From Galerina marginata (taxonomy: Eukaryota > Basidiomycota > Agaricomycetes > Agaricales > Galerinaceae): a stretch of DNA of 64,000 nt. The stretch spans positions 62,001 through 126,000 of the forward strand of contig JAECYW010000038.1 in NCBI GenBank assembly GCA_023014335.1, in the 5' to 3' direction. Each line of letters opens with the position of its first letter. The stretch's first letter is position 1. Made by a program: the position numbers and the translations under genes. The notes beneath the pieces were generated by a model. It was not told the DNA's origin. It made no database searches and saw nothing but the letters and a program-made list of their open reading frames with translations. Of the stretch, positions 43,913 to 53,764 are shown piece by piece.

Positions 43913-44111
43913 GCAGCGGTCTGTTCCATCTCCTCTTTATCTTCATAGCTTTGATCAACTGATTAAACGCATGCAGATTAATTGGTAACCTGGGTCACTT
44001 ATTTCTGAGGATCGAAGAGTTGTATATTGTCAACTACAATGTCATTTCTGCAACTAGTTAACTTCAAAGATACGATATATATATGTCCGAGCAGGGGCGA
44101 TGGGAAAGCTA

Positions 44112-47100
44112 CTAGTCAGCAAGATACCCGTGGAATAACACAAATTGCACGTTCAAGGCTAAAATCTTCCTGGCATCCTTTCCGTTAAAGGAATTGACTG
44201 TATGGGCAACAGTGACGAGGGAATTCCGAGGGAGATCCTTGGGAGCAGGCGGAGTAGCGCTTGAGGTGAAGATTGGTAGCGTTTTCAAACGGTCGAAGTC
44301 TTCCTTCTCGAATGCAAAGCCAGACCCCCGTACGTCGTAAATTGGAACTACGTATAATGGAATAAGTAAGCGGAAGAAACAAACCATAAAGAAATGCGTT
44401 TACCATCATCAGAAAATTGCAGATAACTTGGAAAAGCTTTTGAATACCACCCCGAAGCACTGGAAGCGGCGACGGTGCGTTTAGCAAAGTACTTCATGTT
44501 CCTTGCCGGCGTTCCTGGCTCGCCTGGAATAGAGGTTGAGAGTGAATTGATAGGAAAGTAGGGTGTCAGCTACTAAATTGAACGTACTTTGGGTTGCATA
44601 CCCCCTTTCGGTATTCCTGTCTTCTTTCTTTGTGCTAAAGACGAGGTAACTGGACTCGTAGATTGGACCATGCATCTCCTGACCGTCCATCTTGTTGCCA
44701 ATATACGCCATATACTCCTCATACTCTCCAACAATGGGAATGACACTGATAGATTTTACCATTGTACCGCTGTCGTTGTTGCCGGTTTTACCATTGACCA
44801 AGCTGCAAGACACAACAAGGCCAGTTAAAAGCGACACAGCTGGACCTTTCTTCCCTGCAAGACAAAGGCCCTTGTAACCGCCGGACTCGACCAAATCCAA
44901 AGCAGCACGCGAAAAATTAATGAAAGGACCAAAATTTACAAAGTCGACGCTGGCTGAGAACGTCCTGAAACAAAGTCAGAAGCAAGTTGGAAATTGAGGA
45001 CAGGCCGCTTACTTGGCAATGCTCTTCTCGAGAGTTTCGACGATACCAATATGCATCATATAGCTATCGGTTTGTGGTTCCCTGTCGGAATAAGGGAGTA
45101 ATTCGAAGCTCCTTTGTTAAAACAGCATTAGCCAAAGTTTAATCAAATAAACCCTCACTTACGCCAAGTTAGGCCTCTTGGTTTTAGGCGTTTTCTCAGT
45201 CTCAATACTGAGGAAGAAATGAGTATTGGCTATCAAAGAAATGTACGTTCACTTACGAAGACTCAGGCTCTTGCAGCTCCTGGGCGGCAACGGCAACATC
45301 CCTGCAGATAGTAAATGACAACAATAAGAACAAGGTGCTGAAGGAAAGGCGTGTCACATACATTTTTTCTATGTCCCAGGAAGGACTGTTGTCAACATGT
45401 TCCTTTGACTTGATAACACGTTTACGGCGTTTGGATGCGGACCTTTGGATATCGCCGTCACTGCTAAATTTGGTTGACAATACGAGCAGGAGTTGAAAGA
45501 AAGGACGTACTCTGCTTCATTTTGAGCCGCAGAGTTTTTGGAAGCCTTTAAGCCACTGAGGATATACTTTGGTAGATCGGGGTCGCTTGAGACGTCAGCC
45601 TCAACAGAGGCATCGTCGGAATCTGATTTGGAGGAGCGTATGTAACCCCGTCCCCGAGGAAGTCGTAATGGCGTTCTAAGAGACATTGAGTGGGAAAAGA
45701 TAGGTAATATAGAAAATACGGACTTGCGCGCCTTGCTAGCCTTCTTCAATGTAGCTTTGTCCTGTTCGGAATCTTCTTCTGACAAGTTAGATGGTCGCGC
45801 TTTCATGGAACGCGACGCCTTTTGTTTTGAGAGCGGCTCGGAAGAGTCTTCGGATTCGACGACGGGTTTCCTGGTAGCGGCTTTTTTGGCTATAAATGGC
45901 TGCTTTTGAGAGCGGGGCCTATGACAGTGTTGAATATAAAAGGAGTTATACCAAAGAAATAAATGGGACTCACGTCAACTCTGGTTCAGAACCAGAAGAA
46001 ATAACGACCACTTCGACCTCAGCTGCCTTGGTACGCGTGGCCAAAGGTTTTGACGAATGAAGGCTAGGGAGAAAATTGATCAGTTCACTGATATTGCGAA
46101 ACCATAACAAAGCGACTAACTGCTGGGGGTTGTCTTGGCTGTTGTCACCTTTCCGAGAGTGTTTCAAGTTGTCCAAAGCTGCTAGCAAACTTGAAGGATT
46201 GGTAGAGCTTGAGCTAGCGCCAATCTTGGTAGGGGATTGGGAAGTGGACTTTGGTCTAAGTGAGAATAAAAAGGTCAATTGTCAGTACAAATAAGGTCGA
46301 CCTCAATTTAACTTACTTGCGCTCGATAGGCTTGGGGGCTTCCTCTTCTGAAGAGACAGCGGGAGGAGTATCGACTTTGCGTGCTTTGCCCTTTTTGTTT
46401 TTCTGGCTCGGGGCCGGTGGCGAAGGAGAGGCAGCGATCAACCTTTGAACCTTTTTGGAAGGCGACGCACGAGAGGTTCTTGAAGTAAAAATACCAGGGA
46501 AAAAATCAACGAAATGATTGTGAGGGAATAGGGGATAGAACTTACTTGCGTTCAGTCTGAGGAGTATCGCTTTCAGATGCAGCGTCGGCCATATACGCTA
46601 CTTTGGCAGAGGGTCTGGAGCTATAGTTGCCCAGTGAGTATGTAACAGAGGTAACGAAAAAAATCACGACGTACACCCTCTTCACCCTAGTAGTCGCATT
46701 GGCAATATCGACAGGGGACTCAAGGCCAACTTGATCGCCCATATGATCATCGGAGTCAGCAGACGGCGAATCGGGTCTTGAAGGAAAGATTAGATGCAGA
46801 AAGAAAAAGATAAATGTAACGTACTTGATTGAGCCAAAGCTCAGACGTTTTCCAAGAGAGCGTGGCGGCTTGGTGGGCGTGCTGCAGAATATTTAGGGCG
46901 GTTAGGGGGCAGCACAAAGAATAGAAGAAATCAGAAACATACACAATTGTGACAGCCGGTTGGGCATCATACTCTGGGGACCCTGGTGGGTTTCTTCTGA
47001 ATCTGGCCTTCTTCTGAGGAGGTGGGGAGATTTCGCTGAGCCAACTGTCAGTTAGGTTGTCATAAAGATTGCAGGTTGGATTGAATAACGTACACGGCAC

Positions 47101-47354
47101 TTGAATCTTCTTCAGCAGGGGAGGGAGGCGCGGCCCTCTTTCTAGAATTGGACGCGAAAGATGAGACATAGAAAAGGGAAACAAAAAACGTAAATACCTG
47201 GTCGTCTTTTGGGGAACAGGGGAAGGGGAGCGATCCGGCGCATCGCTTCCAGAGGAAGACCTAAACAAAATGGTATATGAGAGTGGATAACAGGCAAGGG
47301 GCAATGAAAGAAAACAGACGAGGTACGGGTTTTGGGAGCACGTTTATGGGCCAT
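44112..47354 (-). CDS. Many-exon protein with disordered Ser/acidic N-terminus and a conserved C-terminal domain, unknown
   Basis: About fifteen short exons. The N-terminal two thirds alternate Ser/Asp/Glu-rich and Lys/Arg/Pro-rich segments (SSSGSDAPDRSPSPVPQKTT, PPPQKKARFRRNPPGSPEYD, VEVVVISSGSEPELT, SASKRRKRVIKSKEHVD), the composition of a nuclear, phosphorylated, disordered region. The C-terminal part is ordered: SFELLPYSDREPQTDSYMMH, SASVDFVNFGPFINFSRAAL, SGGYKGLCLAGKKGPAVSLL, MAYIGNKMDGQEMHGPIYES. It ends with the block KILALNVQFVLFHGYLAD. I do not recognise the family. Introns of about 50-60 bases with canonical ends recur through the gene, so it appears intact. Confidence 0.7.
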
Positions 47355-48089
47355 TGGGAGCGGTGATGAATACACGAGTAACGATAAGTGGGTCAGAAAG
47401 AATGCCGATTGAGAGCTCAGCCCAGCTTTATAGGAAATTGAAAGCAGGAAGCATTGAGGGCGAAGCGACTTAGTCAGTCTCCGAACGATGTCGCAGGAAT
47501 GCGCAGAAGACAATAGTTCATCTGACCAAGTAGGGAAATTTCAATAGGAAGACATTTGAGGCACAGCGCCCGATTGACGCTCCATGGTGGCCGGTGGAAG
47601 ACATAGACGGAAGTTGCTTAACGAAGGATTAGGTTGCTACACAAAAGGCATGGAAGGAATTATTTGCCTGCCGCGGGAGACACGCCAGAGCGGAAGTTGA
47701 TACAGTTGTTATAATTAATTACAGGGTGTTCCGTTCTCTAGGTTTCTGAAACAGCATAACGGTTTTCCTCAGGGTGGCTGAAAAGGAGCAGCCAATCCAA
47801 CTTGAAAGGTTCACTATGATAATTACTTGGGAGGAGAATCGGGAATATTTTATTTTGTTTTAAAAATGGTGAATAGGACGGGGCAGCGAAGATCTAGATG
47901 CAGAAGGCCGAAGCGACTCCCAAAAATGGGCATCCGCAAATAGTTAAACTGGCATGGAAAAACATGCATATTGCAGTGGACGATGGGGAGTGTGAGGGAA
48001 ATTAGCGCAAACGATTGGGGTCCCCCGTCAGGAAACGCCCGTCAGGAATCACACTTGCTGCTTAACAACTTTCTCGCATACGAACAACC
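47355..48089. other. Divergent intergenic region
   Basis: About 0.7 kb separates the start of the Ser-rich gene (minus) and the next plus-strand gene. No repeat, RNA gene or clear TATA box is seen. Confidence 0.4.
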
Positions 48090-49344
48090 ATGGACCCGTT
48101 CTACAGCATACAAAATGCAGGCAAGCAAACGGCTCCAGGTGAATAGAGTTATGTTTAACTGAGCAATTTACAGTTAAAGCGCTCAAAAAGGCTACTCAGG
48201 AAAGAATGGACAATATGCATGGGGGCCTTCAAGTTGCAAAAATGTTCGATGTGAGTACCATGAAGTTTAGCGTTTGAGATGACTTACAATATCCAAATAG
48301 GGTGAAATAATGCAGCAGGGCGGTTATACTGCCATCCAAGTTGGGGCAATTTGGCGCCTTGTTTATGCTCAGGCTGGCGGAGCGGAGGCAGGCCCCGAGG
48401 AAGTTGTTGCTTCGCTTCAGGGAATTATCTGCAAGGCGGACCTTCCGCCTTTCAGGGAACGCATCCAGTGAGTCAGACCTTCATTTATTTTATTACGCGA
48501 GACAAATTTTATTCAGATCGAATGGAAAACACATAAAATACGTTCGGCAAAGCGTAACATTGACAGCGCTCGGCGATTCTATGTTTGACGCTGTCGGGGC
48601 CAACATCGCAGAGGTCCACGCATTATTTGGACGCATCGTTGGGGCCGATCGCCTCCAAGAATGCTCAACTTATGCGACCTTTGAAGGCAGCGCGGCTGTT
48701 GAAATGTCAAATAGGTACTTCACGCCGAAGAACGACACAGGAGGTGCGCCAGGAAAACATCTTGGGGAAGAAATCGATCCATACGGCCACCTTACAAAAG
48801 CGGCGGGAACCGGATATGTTCACACAGAGGATAACGAGGTGTACTACTTTGAGCGCAAAGTTAGGAACGAGGACGATCACAGGTAAGTCTGTCCATATGC
48901 TTAATGGAGCGGCTGTTGAATCTGTTGTCAGATTTATTCCCGTCGCTCCTGTCACTTTTCAAGTGGGCGACATTGTTGAAGTGCAGGTATCGTTTGGGGT
49001 TTTTCCTCTTCGCGAGGGAAAACTGAAGACATCTATGACACTGCGAAGCATTACACTTTTGGACGGAAGTCAAACACAGGCAAGCGGTTTACTGTGATAT
49101 GAGATATATTACTTACAAGTAAATTCAGGCAGCGTCAGTTCTTAAAATCACGTCAAAAATGAAAGGGCCAAATCCAGTTCGTGTAACTCTGAAGCGCCGT
49201 GTAGGTTATTCCGATGAAGAGATTTCAGCAACACGGGCGAAGCTGGGTCATATGGAGATCGATGCATGGATGGGGGTGGAAGGGGTAGAGAACGGAGACA
49301 AAGAGAAACGTTCGGGGGGAGAGCATCTCGACAAAATGGATTAA
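48090..49344 (+). CDS. Agaricomycete-type hypothetical protein (HTEDNEVYYFER motif)
   Basis: Six exons by eye. The start is MDPFYSIQNAGKQTAPVKAL (ATG 48090). Then come QERMDNMHGGLQVAKMFDGE, GGYTAIQVGAIWRLVYAQAG, an ordered region, DPYGHLTKAAGTGYVHTEDN running into EVYYFER, and FIPVAPVTFQVGDIVEVQVS, a beta-rich end. The tail is LKRRVGYSDEEISATRAKLG and a charged stretch ending HLDKMD. I have a sense of this pattern (a GHLT-x-AAG...YVHTEDN...YYER block followed by an F-x-VGDIVE-x-Q strand) as a multi-copy mushroom protein family, often near transposons, but know no function. Introns have clean GTGAGT/CAG ends and the frame is intact. Confidence 0.75.
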
Positions 49345-50133
49345 GAAGCCTCTGAGCCGTAAAATAACGTATATTGTGACCGAAAGCTGTACAGTGGTGC
49401 GAATAACAAGCAACTTCTCAGAAATTATGAGTTCGGAGTAGTACATAGTTTGCAGGGTACCTGCGCTCTGGTTTCAGCGTTGGTAAAGTAAATTGGGAGG
49501 GAGGGAAAGCGATGCAAAGTGATGACATTATGGGGTGGGCCAATATTAGAAAAAGTCGGACAATGTAGTCATAGGAGAAATGTGCGACCAAGTACAATAA
49601 GTAAGTACAGAGCGCGCTCCCGCGCGCCTAAATAGAATACCGTAACCTACTATAACCTGAAACCTTTTGAACCTGAACCGGTAACCCCCTAACCTAACCG
49701 CCAACTAACCGCTTAAATTTCAGAAGCCCTGAGGTTTAAAATAGAGCAGAAGCTGCGTGTGGTCAGGTATGAATTTTGAGGTTGGAATCAGAGTTTTGAT
49801 ACCAAAGCGAGATTGTTGCATCTGAGGGAAAGCAAAAGGGAGGGAAAGGAAGTCGAATAGTGTAAGTTGAAATCTATTTTTAACCTGGCACATCCAGATG
49901 AACGAAAGTGCATCCACCCATTCTCGTTGGAATTTTACCCAAAAATTTATATGGTTGAGACCGCATGAGCAAGGGGATTAAGAATATGTAAAAATAATAT
50001 GATATTGTCCAAGGGAATGAAATACAATAATTATGACAACATGCGAAGACAAGATTAAGGGCGCGGAAGGCGGAAAGTGGCGGGCCGGCGGGCCGGCTCG
50101 TATAGCGTGACAAAAACCTGGTGAGAGGCAAGG
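49345..50133. other. Intergenic, AT-rich with an AACC-rich patch
   Basis: No gene is seen. Between 49642 and 49711 the tetramer AACC occurs about nine times (TAACCT, GAACCT, TAACCC and similar). This is a weak echo of CCCTAA telomere-type repeats, but too irregular to call one. Confidence 0.35.
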
Positions 50134-50167
50134 ATAAAAGAACGAGCCCTATAAATAGGACTCGTAA
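50134..50167. repeat. 34-base palindromic repeat, left copy
   Basis: Contains the near-palindrome ACGAGCCCTATAAATAGGAC with CTCGT after it (50142-50165), with TATAAATA at its centre. The same 34 bases occur inverted at 51837-51870 with one difference (C/T), which makes the right copy a better palindrome. Similarity stops at both ends of the 34 bases. Confidence 0.75.
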
Positions 50168-50170
50168 ATA

Positions 50171-50597
50171 GTAAAGCAGCTTATCAGCACCTGTTTACAT
50201 ACAGTGTCCACGAAATGGCACATCCATCTTAGAGGTATTACCCCACTGGCATTCCAGATCCAGAATCAGCTCCCATGCAGGTGTAATAATTGATGTTAAC
50301 TCGATGATAATTTATCTGGTTTGCATATTGGAAACCAGCCTCGTAGTACGTAGAATATTTGATAGTAAAGCAGCTTATCAGCACCTGTTTACGTACAGTG
50401 TCCACGAAATGGCAAATCCATCTTAGAGGTATTACCCCACTGGCATTCAAGCCAGATCCAGAATCAGCCCTGTGCAGGTGAAATACTCAGATGTTAACTC
50501 AATGATAATCTAGCTGGTCTGCATGTTGGAAACCAGCCTCGAAGCATGTAGAATATTTAACATTAAACCAGCTGATCAGCGCCTGTTTACATACAGC
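50171..50597. repeat. Tandem array of a ~194-198-base repeat (two full, one partial unit)
   Basis: The units start at 50171, 50365 and about 50563, each with GTAAAGCAGCTTATCAGC or a close variant, followed by a CTGTTTACxTACAG stretch. Unit 1 carries the 128-base segment also found at 23939-24066. Unit 2 differs slightly (an insertion in GCATTCAAGCCAGATCC and point changes). Unit 3 is cut after TTTACATACAG. Each unit contains the small hairpin TGGTTTGC...GGAAACCA or its variant. Confidence 0.8.
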
Positions 50598-51836
50598 TGG
50601 GCCGTCCGTACCCCGCCATCCGTACCCCTATTACCCCGCGTACCCCTACCCCTACCTGCGTCCTTTTCGACTGGGTTCCTTGCGACGTCCAAGCGAACAT
50701 CAGCAGAGCCGAGACATACACCAACACATCCATCACCACCACGCTCCCTCCTCCCAACACCTAACACCCGTCCCGAGCTCATCCCCACCCCACCCTAAAG
50801 CCCAGCACGAGAATGAAGAGATATTGAAGGCATCGTGACCAGATTTTCAGACGCCGCGCATTCGGATTTTCCTGCATAAGGCCGTCAAGCATCGGTTCGT
50901 TCAGCGGGTTTTGGGCCACGACTTTGAGGCAAGGTCTCCGCTGTGAGATATGCCGGCTGCCAAAGCAGGAAAGCCTCCGCGGCGGTGTTTCACTGCTTTC
51001 CCCCTGGAAAGAAAGCCTTCAAGGAGGCCAGAGGCGTTAAGCTACACGCGATTCCAAGCGCCGTCGCCCCGTGGCTGGCCAGCGCAGAGCCTAATGGCGA
51101 GGCCGTTGCTGTTGAGGACTGTACAGCAGTCCTATCCAAGGGTTAGATGTGCTTGAGCGCGTGTACGAGGAGGTACTTACCCTGTGCCAGATTCGTAGCC
51201 CGCTCGAGCACCATGGTGGATGCCTTGGAAGTCCTGGGTCTGAAATCGAATGTGGGATGGGCTGAGCGGATGCCTGAGGGGGTATCAGTGCTGAATAGAG
51301 GCGAAAGGACGGTGAAAAGGCAGGTGCATTCCAGCAGAAAAAAGGGGCCTATGGCAAGCAAATTCCCTGCGGGGTATCCGTGTTGCCATAGCCCAGATGA
51401 AGAACGAGAAAAAAGAGGTTTGGGCGTGCAGTAGTTACACTAACCATGTGAAACAAGTGGCTTTCAAAACCATTTATGAGACATCGACAGCTTCTACTGC
51501 CGCGGATGCTCAGAAGGCTGAGGCTGCTGGAGCGGCGCCGGCGTTTGCTGATCCAGGCAGGTACATGCCTCGGTGAACAGTGGGTGCAGGGCGCTGGCTT
51601 AAAGTATTCAGGCCACAGTGTTATATTCTGCGCTTCGCCGGGCTGATAGTCCCAGGTACGGCCACGATGTTCCTCGCGAGGCAGGCGAATGACGAGGTAT
51701 AGGTGAATGACGAAATAGGTGAAAGGCGGCGGCGGGCTCAAATGGGTGGTGGGGTGAGGAAGCAAAAACTAGTCGAAGGGATCGTCACTGTAAGCCAGCA
51801 GCAGATAGACAGGCTACTTACATACCGTGCATTCTG
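50598..51836. other. No gene recognised; interior between the 34-base inverted repeats
   Basis: GC-rich sequence with short Pro/Ser/Arg-rich frames on both strands, none with a motif. It may be the decayed interior of an element bounded by the 34-base inverted repeats at 50134 and 51837. Confidence 0.35.
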
Positions 51837-51870
51837 TTACGAGTCCTATTTATAGGACTCGTTCTTTTAT
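51837..51870. repeat. 34-base palindromic repeat, right copy
   Basis: Reverse complement of 50134-50167 at 33 of 34 positions. The core ACGAGTCCTATTTATAGGAC with CTCGT after it has 11-12-base arms that pair exactly apart from the AT centre. It could serve as terminal inverted repeat, promoter (TATA on both strands) or hairpin. Confidence 0.75.
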
Positions 51871-52205
51871 TGATCTGGACCGGTCAAAAAATCGCGCAGG
51901 TGTAACGCTCAAGTTTCCGGCAAACGCCGCTTCTATTTTTGGTTTTGCCGTGCTTCTCGGGTTCCGAGTCGAACGTTCAACATCCTTCCTCTCTCCCTCA
52001 TCTCCCCTCTGCTCTGCTCTTAGTCCACTCCTCCGCCCATTTGTACGTATCTATTGTTTTTATATCAATGCTTTCTTATTACTTACCCTACTTTCTAGGA
52101 ACGTTACCGCAACGCCACCGCTCTTTTAATGCCGTGGTCCTCCCTCAGGCTTCCGGATCCTCTCTCACCTCAAACTGGACGCCTCCACCTTCCTTGCGAC
52201 CTCCT

Positions 52206-52570
52206 GACGACGATATTGTCGTCCACATCACGCGCCCAACCTGCGGCTTCCTCGTTTTCCCCTACAACCTCCACGCCTCCGTCCCCCTCATCAGTCCAAT
52301 GGCCTGTTGACGACAATATCGTCTGCACGTTATGGGCTCCACCTGCCGGCTCTGTCCCGCATATCTCCCCTCACTTTACACCTCGGCCGTCCTGACCGAC
52401 TCTGTGGTTTTTTGACGACGACACCGTCATGCGGGTCATGGCATCCACCCGCCGCGTCGTTTACCGCGTGTCCCGCATCTCACCCTCAAGCTTTGACGCC
52501 TCCGCCCTCCTCGTGTGCTAGTGCGGTCTCTCGACAACGACATTGCTGTGCACGTTATGTGCATGACCCC
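52206..52570. repeat. Degenerate tandem repeat, four ~103-119-base units
   Basis: GACGACGATATTGTC (52206), GACGACAATATCGTC (52309), GACGACGACACCGTC (52414) and GACAACGACATTGCT (52533) begin related units. Each continues with CAC/CACGTTATG-like and CACC/CGCC-rich sequence. Units are 103, 105 and 119 bases long, so the shared reading (D-D/N-D/N-I/T-V) is not kept in one frame. The surrounding DNA is strongly C-rich and holds no convincing gene. Confidence 0.55.
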
Positions 52571-53010
52571 CTCTCGTCCACCTTCAATAGCATTCCGCCA
52601 GAGACAGCGACCACCTCAAGCCTCAGGCAACTACCGCCCCAAACCGCCGTTGCCCACAACTGCCTCGCCAACATCCCCCAGCGACCACTCGGTTGACGCT
52701 GGTCGCCATTGACGAGCAATCGCGAGGTTTCGCAAGGCTGCAACAGCCTTCCTCACGGACCCGCGAGCCCCTTACCAGAGCATCAGGCATCCACTCAGGA
52801 CAACCACCTCAAAGTCGCACTTCATTCCCAACCTCCCATCATCCACGTTAACCGCCATCCCCGTCGACAACGATTCGCAACTCATTTACCCCTGCCGCAC
52901 CCCACGTTACCGCACCGGAAGCCGATCACGAAGCCCGCGAGCCTCGCACCACTGCCCCAACCCGCCTAACCCAACCAACACCATCTCTCCAACCCTCAAA
53001 ACTCTCGTCC

Positions 53011-53405
53011 ACTCACCCTACACCAATCCGAAGCCACCAGCTCGTGCCATGTCACCGCGCACTTGCGATCCCTTGCGAATTGTATCGCCTCAATACCAAG
53101 GACCCGCAGGTCCTTGCTGGTCGTCGTCGTCGAGCATTCGCGAGCGCTTACGAGGCCACTACCACCGACCTGCAACCGTCCACCAGACCCGCGAACCCCG
53201 TGCCACGTCACCGAGCATCCCACATCAGCGCAACCAGCACGACCATCATCAGGCCGCTTGCTGTCTCGACCTTCCCTCAACCTTCTCTCTGTTGACCGCC
53301 GTCGCTGTCGACGATGAATCACCTACTCACCCTACACCTGTCTGAAGCCCGCCAACCTGCGCCACGCCACCGCGCACTCACGACCGCCTGCACACTGTAT
53401 CTCCC
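53011..53405. repeat. Direct duplication of ~80 bases
   Basis: ACTCACCCTACACC at 53011 and ACTCACCCTACACCTG at 53325 start two similar segments, both continuing with GAAGCC, a GCCA-rich part, CACCGCGCACT and ending near CTCC/CCTC. They lie 314 bases apart in the same C-rich tract before Helitron 2. Confidence 0.5.
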
Positions 53406-53764
53406 TCGTCTCAGACCAATTACCGTAGTCATGCCATAGTACATCCTCTTCCTTAGTTAGTATAGTAGTCATAGTTGATATTTAATCACATTTCATTCAG
53501 TAAATTCATGTAATAACTCATTTTTTATCAAGTTCTCTGCTCTGAACTGCTTGAGAATAAACAAATTGAGGAATGTGTTGATTGATGCCAGTGGAATTTC
53601 GTGAAGTCCGTGCTTCACGCGCTTCATGTTCAATGTCCGATTCGGTCACACGGTTGAATCAACAATGCTGACGCGTCCTTTTCTTTTCAACTTCGACTTG
53701 CTTCAAGCTCAAACGACCTCTACCCCAGCCCACAGCATTTATCCATCCATCCCCGTTATCTGAC

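Noticed and set aside
49640..49711. Telomere-like AACC-rich patch
   Set aside because: Spacing and sequence are irregular; there is no run of a single telomere unit, so an interstitial telomere is not supported.
50171..50597. CRISPR-like array
   Set aside because: Only two full units of nearly 200 bases, no spacers, and a eukaryotic context.
50523..50798. Pro-rich plus-strand frame
   Set aside because: It starts inside the tandem repeat and consists of simple C-rich sequence; no sign of a real protein.
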